Below, one piece after another: positions 7,854 through 15,362 of a stretch of DNA of 64,000 bases (positions within the stretch are counted from its first letter, which is position 1; every line of letters begins with the position of its first letter). Under the pieces are notes generated by a model, which did not search any database, was not told the DNA's origin, and saw nothing but the letters and a program-made list of their open reading frames with translations. This DNA comes from Bacteroidota bacterium (GTDB lineage Bacteria > Bacteroidota > Bacteroidia > Cytophagales > Cyclobacteriaceae). A program made the position numbers and the translations under genes. The stretch covers positions 310,001 through 374,000 of the forward strand of contig VGMW01000001.1 in NCBI GenBank assembly GCA_016866235.1, in the 5' to 3' direction.

Positions 7854-8422
7854 GCGCTAAGGAAAAAATATTGAGTCGAATTCGTGACTTGAGTTTACCA
7901 CCAGCGAATTTGCCTGAAACGATTTCGTTCCCTGACCGAGGTGATAAGTTGGGGGGGTTAAAAAAGTCTTTGGAATTGGCCGGTGCAAAAGTGATAGAGC
8001 ACAATGGCGAGGGACTGTCTTTTTTGTTGAGCAATTATTTTTCGGCGAACGTATCAATGTTGTCTTTGGTAAATGGTGTTCAAGGAAATTTTTTCTTAGA
8101 GGGCATCAATCAGCCCGGTGAATTGGAGGGACTGGAGGTGGCAGTTATACCTGCGGCATTTGGTGTTGCTGAAACCGGAGCCTTGTGGCTCAAGGAAGAG
8201 GCATTAACTTTTCCTGTCCTGCCATTTATTGTACAGCATTTGGTTCTGGTGGTTTCAAAAGAGGCCATTGTTTCAGATATGCATGAGGCTTATCGCCGAA
8301 TTGGTCCGATGCATCGGAATTTTGGAGTATTTGTTGCAGGGCCTTCAAAAACAGCCGATATTGAACAGTCGGTGGTCATTGGGGCGCATGGGCCATTGAG
8401 TCTTACAGTAGTTTTAAAATAA
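7850..8422 (+). CDS. lutC: L-lactate utilisation protein LutC
   Basis: This 190-residue LUD-domain protein begins MSAKEKILSRIRD and contains the GVAETGALWL segment (about residues 103-112) that corresponds to the AETG motif of LutB, and a conserved C-terminal GPSKTADIEQSVVIGAHGP block. It is the third subunit of the L-lactate oxidation system and follows lutB with a 4-base overlap. It is the last recognisable member of the fucose/lactate operon; the next gene starts 10 bases downstream on the same strand and may be co-transcribed, although its function looks unrelated. Confidence 0.92.
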   Translation: MSAKEKILSRIRDLSLPPANLPETISFPDRGDKLGGLKKSLELAGAKVIEHNGEGLSFLLSNYFSANVSMLSLVNGVQGNFFLEGINQPGELEGLEVAVIPAAFGVAETGALWLKEEALTFPVLPFIVQHLVLVVSKEAIVSDMHEAYRRIGPMHRNFGVFVAGPSKTADIEQSVVIGAHGPLSLTVVLK

Positions 8423-8432
8423 TATTCTCTTC

Positions 8433-10778
8433 ATGAAGGAAAAAGATAAAAAACGTGGCCAAACAGGGTCGACCGGAAAGGGATCAGGTCTATGGGACTT
8501 TTCGGCTTTGATCATTATTCTGCTTTACCTGGGCGTTGAGTTTGTTCCCAAGTTTGATTCATTTGATGTTTTGGGGCCGCAGTGGATTTACCTCAACAGC
8601 CTTAATGTTTTAAGCATTCTGTTGTTATGGTGGGAAAAAAGAACGGAGGCGGCACAGGCAGTTTTTAAATCCTTGCTTACCGTTACCATGATCATGTTGA
8701 TTTTGGTGATGGGGCTTTCTATACTATGGGCAGGTAATCAAGTCGAGTCGTTGTTTTGTTACTCCCGCTATCTAACTACGGCCACCATGTTTTTGTGCAT
8801 TTCGATGTTGATGTATGGTCGGATGCAGATCTTTTCTTATGTGGCTTATGCGGTAGTAGCGGTTTTGATTGTTCAGAGTGCCCAGGTGATTGATCAGTAT
8901 TTTGATGGATTGAAGTTGGGCTCTTCCTTAGCTGATGTAATTAATATTCTTAAACTCAATACGGGTAATAAAAATATTCTTGCTGCGAGCCTGGTGGTTA
9001 AGTTTCCATTTCTCTTTTACCTCATTCTAACTCGGAATTATTTGCTCCGTTTGCTTTTCGGTTTAGCCTTGATTTTGGCTTCGGTTGCACTGGTGCTGGT
9101 TAATGCTCGATCTGCATTTGTTTCCTTTGTTTTGATCACGGGTGCCTATACCATTCACGTAGTTTTAGAGTTTCTCAAAAATAAATCCAGGGGAGAATTA
9201 ATTACCCAGCTGTTATTGGTTGCTATTCCCTTTGTTATTGGTGTTCAAGTCTCCAATGCCTTAATCCGATATGGAATCCGTTCAGGAGGAGAAACTGAGT
9301 ATGGTACATTATTAAACAGGATAAGCGCTAGTGGGCTTGCAAATACTAGTACCTCCTCACGTTTTTTTCAGTACTCAAGTGCACTTGATTACATTGGCTC
9401 CGATCCTATATTAGGATGTGGTGTGGGTAACTGGAAGCTGGCATCCTTACCTTATGAGTCTGAGTTCTCTAATGACCTTTATGTCAGTTATCACGTTCAC
9501 AACGACTTTCTTGAAATCACAGCGGAAACGGGATTGATAGGGGGAGGGCTATTCCTCATACTTTTTGTCTTCTGTTTTTACAACGGCATTAAACGATACT
9601 TCAAGGAGCAGTCAACGGAGGACCGCATTTTATTGGCCACTGTACTGATGGCACTTGGTTGCTATGTGGTGGACGCTTTTTTGAATTTTCCACTGGAGCG
9701 TCCTGTTATGCAATTTTACTTTGCCATGCTGTTGGCTTTTTCAGGTATACTGATCATGCCAGTGCTAAGGTCCTGGTTTGAAGTTCGCTCCAAATCAACC
9801 ATCAGCTTTTTCGCCGTAGCCTGTCTTCTTATGAATGCGCCGGCTGAATACTTCCACATTACGTATTATCGTTCATTAATCGCTCAGGCCATCTATAGCT
9901 ACGATTCTCTAAAAGGAGAGCCGGAACGTACCTGGGATGAGGTCAAAGATGCATTTCCACCCATTCCCAACATCAATGCTTTTTGTATCCCAATCAATGA
10001 AATCAAGGCCAAGTACCTGATGAAGGAAAAGCGATACGACGAGGCGATTCAAGTCCTGGCCGCTGCCAACCACAACCCCGCCCTGGGATACAATGAATTT
10101 TTGAGGGCATTTATTTATTACAACACCGAAAAGCGGGACAGTGCATTCCGTCTGGCTAAAAATGCTTTTTATAAACGACCAAGATCAAAATCCTACTACG
10201 ACTTGTTGGCCAAGTTTTGTATTCAGCGAAAAGACTCCACCACATTGGGTGAAATGTTCCGAAAAATTGTTCCGTTAAGGAATGAGGATTGGGTGTGGGA
10301 TTTGTATTTGGCAGGCATTAAAGAGGCAGGTGGAACGAAAGAGGACCTGACCTCCAAAATGAGCCAGGCGCTGGTGGCCTTTCCTCAAAGTGAATTGTTG
10401 CGCAATCGACAGAAAAATATCTACTATTCAGATGAATATCGTTTTGCAGTAAGTCGCGGAATTGAGTTCTATCAGAAAAAAGATTATTCAAATGCCGCCA
10501 AGGCTTTCATGCAGGCAGCTTCCCTGAATCCATTTGATTATTCAAATTTTGAAAATGTTGGTTTGTCGTATTATGCCATGACAGACTATTCAAACGCTGT
10601 CTCCTGGTTTGAAAAGGTTTTTTCCATCCGACCTAAAGTAGATGGTAAGTCTGAGTATTTCCTTGGCTTGTCTTATGTGAATCTCGGTGACCGCAGCAAA
10701 GGTTGTCCTTTCCTGAAAGTTGCCTCTGATTTAAACTTTAGCGAAGGAAGAAGCTACTACGGCTCACTTTGCAAATAG
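8433..10778 (+). CDS. O-antigen ligase/polymerase-family membrane protein with C-terminal TPRs
   Basis: This 781-residue protein starts with a short basic cytoplasmic segment and then has about 12 hydrophobic helices up to about residue 460. A Wzy_C-type region follows the usual pattern: NARSAFVSF near residue 225 and the loop motif YHVHNDFLEITAETG near residue 355, with the conserved His expected for O-antigen ligases and related polymerases. Residues about 490-781 form a soluble region with at least four TPR-like repeats (for example SRGIEFYQKKDYSNAAKAF and LSYYAMTDYSNAVSWF). The family transfers lipid-linked glycans in the inner membrane. No other glycan genes lie beside it, so the acceptor is unknown. 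It starts 10 bases after lutC. Confidence 0.78.
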   Translation: MKEKDKKRGQTGSTGKGSGLWDFSALIIILLYLGVEFVPKFDSFDVLGPQWIYLNSLNVLSILLLWWEKRTEAAQAVFKSLLTVTMIMLILVMGLSILWAGNQVESLFCYSRYLTTATMFLCISMLMYGRMQIFSYVAYAVVAVLIVQSAQVIDQYFDGLKLGSSLADVINILKLNTGNKNILAASLVVKFPFLFYLILTRNYLLRLLFGLALILASVALVLVNARSAFVSFVLITGAYTIHVVLEFLKNKSRGELITQLLLVAIPFVIGVQVSNALIRYGIRSGGETEYGTLLNRISASGLANTSTSSRFFQYSSALDYIGSDPILGCGVGNWKLASLPYESEFSNDLYVSYHVHNDFLEITAETGLIGGGLFLILFVFCFYNGIKRYFKEQSTEDRILLATVLMALGCYVVDAFLNFPLERPVMQFYFAMLLAFSGILIMPVLRSWFEVRSKSTISFFAVACLLMNAPAEYFHITYYRSLIAQAIYSYDSLKGEPERTWDEVKDAFPPIPNINAFCIPINEIKAKYLMKEKRYDEAIQVLAAANHNPALGYNEFLRAFIYYNTEKRDSAFRLAKNAFYKRPRSKSYYDLLAKFCIQRKDSTTLGEMFRKIVPLRNEDWVWDLYLAGIKEAGGTKEDLTSKMSQALVAFPQSELLRNRQKNIYYSDEYRFAVSRGIEFYQKKDYSNAAKAFMQAASLNPFDYSNFENVGLSYYAMTDYSNAVSWFEKVFSIRPKVDGKSEYFLGLSYVNLGDRSKGCPFLKVASDLNFSEGRSYYGSLCK

Positions 10779-10847
10779 GCGCTTTACCTAGAGTGGCTTT
10801 ATTTAACAGAAACAGCTGATTACTTAATTTGGACCACTGAAATCATT

Positions 10848-10916
10848 CGGGGTGTAGCACAGCCCGGCTAGTACGCTACGTTCGGGACGTAGAGTTCGGT
10901 GGTTCCCCCGACACCA
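10848..10916 (+). pseudogene. tRNA-Pro(CGG) remnant lacking the 3' half of the T-arm
   Basis: The sequence begins CGGGGTGTAGCACAGCCCGG, a tRNA-Pro-like acceptor strand and D-arm. A perfect 5-bp anticodon stem follows (CTACG 10876-10880, CGTAG 10888-10892) enclosing TTCGGGA, so the anticodon is CGG. The T-stem 5' strand GGTGG and TTC (10898-10905) are present, but they run straight into CCCCGA (10906-10911), which pairs with the 5' CGGGG. About 11 bases, the rest of the T-loop, the T-stem 3' strand and two acceptor bases, are therefore missing. Such a molecule could not form a normal T-arm, so I call it a pseudogene; a sequencing or assembly deletion is the alternative. Confidence 0.65.
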
Positions 10917-11080
10917 TAGAAATGCTTCCTTCCAAGAAAATTAAATTTTTGTTCCATTCGAATGCACCACTTTGTTAATCCTTTTCCCTTTTTAGGAATA
11001 AAAATTCAACCGTCAGTCCATTTTTGGGATTGACTAACCCTAAAGTCCTACTTCAGGCCGATCTAATTAAATCCTAATTG

Positions 11081-11141
11081 CGGTCGACCGTATCTCAATA
11101 CAGTCAAAACTAATTTTAATCAATCACCACACCGTAGGTGT
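11081..11141 (+). promoter_or_regulatory. Two inverted repeats before the Fic-like gene
   Basis: CGGTCGACCG at 11081-11090 is a perfect 10-base palindrome. ACACC-GTA-GGTGT at 11129-11141 is a perfect 5-bp inverted repeat with a 3-base centre, ending 12 bases before the ATG. They could be operator sites, or the second could form a hairpin over the translation start region. No regulator is adjacent; function is unproven. Confidence 0.3.
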
Positions 11142-11153
11142 CGTGAATTGATC

Positions 11154-12224
11154 ATGGCTGCAAAATTTTCAAAGCAAAAAGAGAGCATTCCAAATTTTGA
11201 ATTCGACGACACCTGTCAGTTCGAGTCTTTGGTTCCTCTATTGCTGAAAGCACGAACGGAGTTGGCTGAATTGAAAGGCTACACTAGTTTATTCCAGGAG
11301 CGAGAGGCCTTATTGAATCCCTTATACCTCAATGATGCTTCAAAAGGGCTGAGTGCGGAGGGTGTTGAAAACAACCATGAGGCGGCCTTCGAAAACCAAC
11401 TTTATTCCGATGGGGAACAGTCAGAGCCCTATATTGGCTTGCTTCGGATCAGGGATGGGTTATTGATGGAAGGAATAAATGCTCTTCAGTTCAATGATTC
11501 GCTGATGTCTATTGGCTCAGTTTTAAATGGAGGGGAAAAAGCCTTAGGTTTCAGAAAACGAGACTTCTCATTAAAAAAATCGTTGCCTGGTCAACTATCG
11601 ATGGGTGTACCGTCGTCTGAAATTGAGGAAGCCTTGTCGAATGTTCAGGGTTTTTTATCCAAATCAAAATCGGACATCGATCCTTTGATTAAGGCTTGTG
11701 TTGTTCATTTTAACCTCGAGCACATCCAGCCATTCAGTCAGTACAACAGTCGAATGGCTAAAATTTACTTTAATAAGCTCCTGGTTTCGATGGGCTTGTT
11801 AAAGTATCCTGTTTTAACACTTGGTGAATTTGTCCGTTCAACTTCAGAAAACTTTGTCAAAGTTTATAAGGAGGTTACCCACAACTCAGATTGGTGCCCT
11901 TACTTGAAATTCATGTTGCTTTCGGTGGCTTCTGCAGCCAGAAAGCAGCGCCAGTTGCTGGAAAAAACCCTGGTTTTGCATCGCGAAACTCAGCGAAGAA
12001 TGATTTCAAAATGTGAAGGCGCCTACAGCCCTGAATTGCTTGATCTTATCTTCATTATGCCTGTGCTCTCACCCCTTAGGCTATCAGCGAGGTTGGATAT
12101 CCATTACACCACTTCCACCCGATATTTGAGGAAGTTAATGGAGGAAGGCATCCTGATCAATCGCCAGTCAGGAAAATACCAATTGTATATCAACAGGAAT
12201 TTCATTCAGTTGCTGGGGGTGTAG
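11154..12224 (+). CDS. Fic/DOC-fold protein with degenerate active site and winged-helix tail
   Basis: I start at the ATG at 11154 (an in-frame TTG at 11148 is possible), giving 356 residues. The N-terminal part (LLLKARTELAELKGY) resembles the Fic N-terminal helices. The Fic core has HFNLEHIQPFSQYNSRMAK at about 185-203. The canonical HPFxxGNGRxxR motif here reads QPFSQYNSRMAK: the catalytic His is Gln192, both motif glycines are Tyr and Ser, and the final Arg is Lys, while Phe194, Asn198 and Arg200 remain. AMP transfer is thus unlikely. The C-terminus (about 290-356) looks like a winged helix (LSARLDIHYTTSTRYLRKLMEEG), suggesting DNA binding. It may act as a regulator or scaffold; the role is unknown. 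It stands alone, after the tRNA remnant. Confidence 0.72.
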   Translation: MAAKFSKQKESIPNFEFDDTCQFESLVPLLLKARTELAELKGYTSLFQEREALLNPLYLNDASKGLSAEGVENNHEAAFENQLYSDGEQSEPYIGLLRIRDGLLMEGINALQFNDSLMSIGSVLNGGEKALGFRKRDFSLKKSLPGQLSMGVPSSEIEEALSNVQGFLSKSKSDIDPLIKACVVHFNLEHIQPFSQYNSRMAKIYFNKLLVSMGLLKYPVLTLGEFVRSTSENFVKVYKEVTHNSDWCPYLKFMLLSVASAARKQRQLLEKTLVLHRETQRRMISKCEGAYSPELLDLIFIMPVLSPLRLSARLDIHYTTSTRYLRKLMEEGILINRQSGKYQLYINRNFIQLLGV

Positions 12225-12357
12225 ACTCCGGCAATTCCTGCTTCAGCACTTGTTCCTAAAGAGTTCTTTTGTCATAGACCTTTTCAGTAAGGACTAACAG
12301 TCATTTGGGTTAATATTTTATCCTAAAAAATTTAAAATCAATACTATTATTTGAAAA

Positions 12358-12365
12358 TAGGTTTG
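12358..12365 (+). promoter_or_regulatory. Candidate -7 element upstream of the ammonium transporter gene
   Basis: TAGGTTTG matches the Bacteroidota -7 consensus TAnnTTTG exactly and lies 101 bases before the amt start in an AT-rich gap of 242 bp. A -33 TTG at the usual distance is not obvious, so confidence is low. Confidence 0.35.
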
Positions 12366-12466
12366 AAAAATACCCTCATTAGAGAAAAAAGTATAAAAAA
12401 TTCATGATGATGGGTTAAAATTAGCCTTAGGTTCCCATTTTTGACATAAAATCAAAAAGCAAGCCT

Positions 12467-13768
12467 ATGAGCAAACCTAAAACCCGTTGGATTGTAATTT
12501 TTATCATCCTGGTAGCCCTTCAATTAATCGCATTGGGCTATTCGCCTAGCCTGGACGCCACCTCAACCGAAGGAATCGACAAATCAGATACGGCATGGAT
12601 GATCGTGGCAACCGCCATGGTTCTATTTATGACGCCCGGACTGAGCTTTTTCTATGGTGGCATGGTCAGCGTAAAAAGTGTCATTTCAACCATGCTTCAG
12701 AGTTTCATCGCTCTGGGCATCATTAGCCTGCTTTGGTACCTGGTTGGATTTAGTCTCGCTTTCGGAGAAAGTATAGGGGGACTAATCGGCAACCCAGCCA
12801 CATTTTTTGCATTTAAAGATGTTGGTCTCTCCGTGCATCCAGCGCTCTCACCTACGGTTCCTTTAATGCTTTTTGCATTTTTTCAACTCAAGTTTGCCAT
12901 CATTACCCCGGCACTAATCACCGGCAGTTTTGCCGAGCGGGTAAAATTCACTTCCTACCTGATTTTCATGTGCCTGTTCTCACTTTTCATTTATGCACCA
13001 CTGGCGCACTGGACCTGGCACCCGGATGGTTTTTTGAGGAAACTTGGTGTCCTTGATTTTGCCGGCGGCACCGTGGTACACATGTCTGCTGGATTTGCTG
13101 CACTGGCCGGTGCATCTATCCTTGGTAAAAGGGAATTTAAATTCCATATGCCTGCCAACATTCCATTCATTATCCTCGGAACTGGTATGCTTTGGTTTGG
13201 ATGGTTTGGTTTTAATGCAGGTTCGGCACTTTCCTCCAGCGGACTTGCCGTATTGGCTTTTGGAACCACCAACATGGCCGCTGCCTCAGCATTAATCACC
13301 TGGGTGATGTTTGATGCACTCGTTGGAAGAAAAATTACTGCCATGGGTGCGTGCATTGGTGCAGTGGTGGGTTTGGTAGCCATTACACCGGCAGCTGGAT
13401 TCGTAAATATTGGACAAAGTGTTTTCATTGGATTTGCCGCTGCACTCATCAGCAATCTTGCAGTCTATTACAAGCAAAAGACTTCATTGGATGATACACT
13501 TGATGTGTTTCCTTGTCACGGTGTGGGTGGAATTGTTGGAATGCTTTTAACAGGCGTATTCGCTAAGGACGTGGGACTGATTTACGGTCAATACACCACA
13601 TTTCTATATCATCTTCTTGCTTTGGGCGTAGTTGGCATATTCACCTTCGGCGGCTCCTACATTATTTTCAAAATAACCAGCGCCATCATCAATCTGAGGG
13701 TATCGCCCGAAGAGGAAAAATTAGGCTTGGATATTTCTCAACACCAGGAAACACTTCAGGTGTCGTAG
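12467..13768 (+). CDS. amt: Ammonium transporter, Amt family
   Basis: This 433-residue inner-membrane protein has 11-12 hydrophobic segments and standard Amt family marks: DTAWMIVATAMVLFMTPGLSFFYGGMV near residue 40, the FAGGTVVHMSAG block near residue 205 (with a pore His), WFGFNAGSA near residue 248, and DTLDVFPCHGVGG near residue 345 with the second pore His. The family conducts ammonium into the cell. No glnB/glnK regulator gene follows, which differs from the common glnK-amtB pair. An outer-membrane barrel gene lies 110 bases downstream on the same strand, and the two may form a nitrogen-related unit. The family assignment is firm. Confidence 0.95.
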   Translation: MSKPKTRWIVIFIILVALQLIALGYSPSLDATSTEGIDKSDTAWMIVATAMVLFMTPGLSFFYGGMVSVKSVISTMLQSFIALGIISLLWYLVGFSLAFGESIGGLIGNPATFFAFKDVGLSVHPALSPTVPLMLFAFFQLKFAIITPALITGSFAERVKFTSYLIFMCLFSLFIYAPLAHWTWHPDGFLRKLGVLDFAGGTVVHMSAGFAALAGASILGKREFKFHMPANIPFIILGTGMLWFGWFGFNAGSALSSSGLAVLAFGTTNMAAASALITWVMFDALVGRKITAMGACIGAVVGLVAITPAAGFVNIGQSVFIGFAAALISNLAVYYKQKTSLDDTLDVFPCHGVGGIVGMLLTGVFAKDVGLIYGQYTTFLYHLLALGVVGIFTFGGSYIIFKITSAIINLRVSPEEEKLGLDISQHQETLQVS

Positions 13769-13779
13769 CTGGATCTTGT

Positions 13780-13803
13780 GTGATCCTATTTCGATGGGAT
13801 CAC
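13780..13803 (+). promoter_or_regulatory. Hairpin between amt and the porin gene
   Basis: GTGATCC (13780-13786) and GGATCAC (13797-13803) form a perfect 7-bp inverted repeat around a 10-base loop, 12 bases after the amt stop. No T-run follows, so it is not a classical Rho-independent terminator. It could stabilise the amt mRNA, attenuate read-through into the porin gene, or be a protein-binding site. Confidence 0.35.
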
Positions 13804-13878
13804 TAAAGCATCCGGCAGGGACTCTGACCTCCCCGCACGGACACCTTAGCTTATGTTAACTAAAACACACACAAAAAT

Positions 13879-15165
13879 ATGAAAAACCCTTTGAAGGCAT
13901 TTATATATACACTCTCTCTACTCCATTTGATTTCCCTGGTCGCTAAGGCACAAACCGATGGTATTGTGATGGCTTCTGCATTGGTGGCCCCTGCTCCTGA
14001 ACAAATGATCCAATTGAATGCGCCCAAAGAGGAGGAAAATAACAACCACAATGAAGGTAAACTTTCTGTATCCGGCTATTTTGATACCTACTACTTCGCT
14101 AACCTTAACAACCCCTCAACCCGCAGCAACCTTGGTGCATCTGGCATCAGCAGGGGTTTCGACCGATATCCCGGTCAGTTTCAACTTGGCATGTTTATGT
14201 CACGAACGGCCTACAGTTACAAAAACACCGAAATGGTCGGAGAAATTGGTTACGGTCCGAATGTTGAGTATGGCAGCTACGGAAATGATTTCAGGTATAA
14301 ATGGGGAACGGTTATCGCCAATTCAACCTATTCAGCCATTATGATCAAACAAGCCTATATCACCACGAAGGCTACTGAAAAATTGAGTTTTACCGTGGGT
14401 CAGTTTGGAACACACATCGGCTACGAAATGATTGATGCTCCACTCAATTTCCACTATTCCATCAACAATACTTTTAATGCAGGAATTCCTTTTTATCACC
14501 TTGGTCTCAAGTCAAACTTTGCAGCATCTGAAAAAATTGGATTAATGGCCGGTTTGGTGAATGGAACCGATAATCTTAACGACAACAACCGTGGCAAAAG
14601 TTTTATAGGTCAATTTTCCTGGTTGCCTACCGAAAAGCTTTCCATCTATTTCAATACCATTCAAGGCAACGAGGCCAATTCAAGAACAAACGGTAAGGAC
14701 ACCACTTCATATTTTGGTGTTCTAGATCTGGTGGCAACTTATAAACTATCAGACCGCTGGTCCATTACTTATTGGGGCATGCGTGGAACGCTCAGGGGTG
14801 AATTTCAGGGATCAGGTTACGAAGCTAAATCCAGACATTGGACTGGAAGTTCCGTCTACCTAACCTACAGTGTTTCAAACATGGTATCCATCGGTACACG
14901 CATCGAGTATTTTGATAACCGTGATGGCGCCAGGGCGCTGCTCACCCATGGAAAAGGTACCGACGCTGAAACAATCACACTCACCGCCAAATTCAGTCTC
15001 GCGGATGATCGGCTTCAAATCAAACCTGAATTCAGGATTGACCATTTCAGGAAAATCACTGGTTCCAATGGCGAGCAACCGCTACAACAGTTCGTGGATC
15101 AAAACGGAAATTTTACCAAAACCAATCAGGCTACTATAGGCGTGGCCGCGATTTATAAATTCTGA
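13879..15165 (+). CDS. Outer-membrane beta-barrel protein, porin-like
   Basis: This 428-residue protein begins with a signal peptide (MKNPLKAFIYTLSLLHLISLVAKA, probable cleavage before QTDG). After a short periplasmic segment (about residues 25-60) the sequence has alternating hydrophobic and polar stretches typical of barrel strands, starting at KLSVSGYFDTYYFANLNNP and ending in TIGVAAIYKF, with the terminal Phe that outer-membrane insertion signals favour. It resembles the porin_2-like barrels often found beside amt genes in Bacteroidota. It may let ammonium or small solutes cross the outer membrane. Location is well supported; the substrate is inferred from the neighbour. Confidence 0.75.
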   Translation: MKNPLKAFIYTLSLLHLISLVAKAQTDGIVMASALVAPAPEQMIQLNAPKEEENNNHNEGKLSVSGYFDTYYFANLNNPSTRSNLGASGISRGFDRYPGQFQLGMFMSRTAYSYKNTEMVGEIGYGPNVEYGSYGNDFRYKWGTVIANSTYSAIMIKQAYITTKATEKLSFTVGQFGTHIGYEMIDAPLNFHYSINNTFNAGIPFYHLGLKSNFAASEKIGLMAGLVNGTDNLNDNNRGKSFIGQFSWLPTEKLSIYFNTIQGNEANSRTNGKDTTSYFGVLDLVATYKLSDRWSITYWGMRGTLRGEFQGSGYEAKSRHWTGSSVYLTYSVSNMVSIGTRIEYFDNRDGARALLTHGKGTDAETITLTAKFSLADDRLQIKPEFRIDHFRKITGSNGEQPLQQFVDQNGNFTKTNQATIGVAAIYKF

Positions 15166-15315
15166 ATTCATTCAAAATAAAATCCTGGTAAGCCTGTCTC
15201 TTCGTGTAATGGCAAATGTCGGGGGCCATCATGAAGGACGGGCGAGCCGGATTCATTTCGGCAGGTTTCTTTCAATTCGTCAAGTATAAAATCTCCGGTC
15301 ATCCCTATAAAAGGC

Positions 15316-15343
15316 TTGACTGAAAATGATTTTGTTAACTTTC
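15316..15343 (+). promoter_or_regulatory. Candidate TTG-N17-TAACTTTC promoter for the amidohydrolase gene
   Basis: TTG at 15316-15318 is followed after 17 bases by TAACTTTC (15336-15343), which matches the TTG-N17-23-TAnnTTTG pattern described for Bacteroidota except in the last base. It lies 19 bases before the ATG at 15363, giving a short leader. Confidence 0.4.
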
Positions 15344-15362
15344 CGAAAACGAATTCAATGCT

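Larger units (their letters stand above)
10779..11147. other. 369-bp intergenic region with tRNA remnant and palindromes
   Basis: No coding region was found. The stretch holds a broken tRNA-Pro-like sequence (10848-10916) and, closer to the next gene, two short perfect inverted repeats (11081-11090 and 11129-11141). A hydrophobic-free, AT-rich spacer separates them, and no convincing Rho-independent terminator follows the upstream gene. Confidence 0.7.

Noticed and set aside
12991-13455. Long antisense reading frames inside amt and in several other genes.
   Set aside because: They mirror strongly supported genes on the other strand, have no family resemblance and no separate start region.
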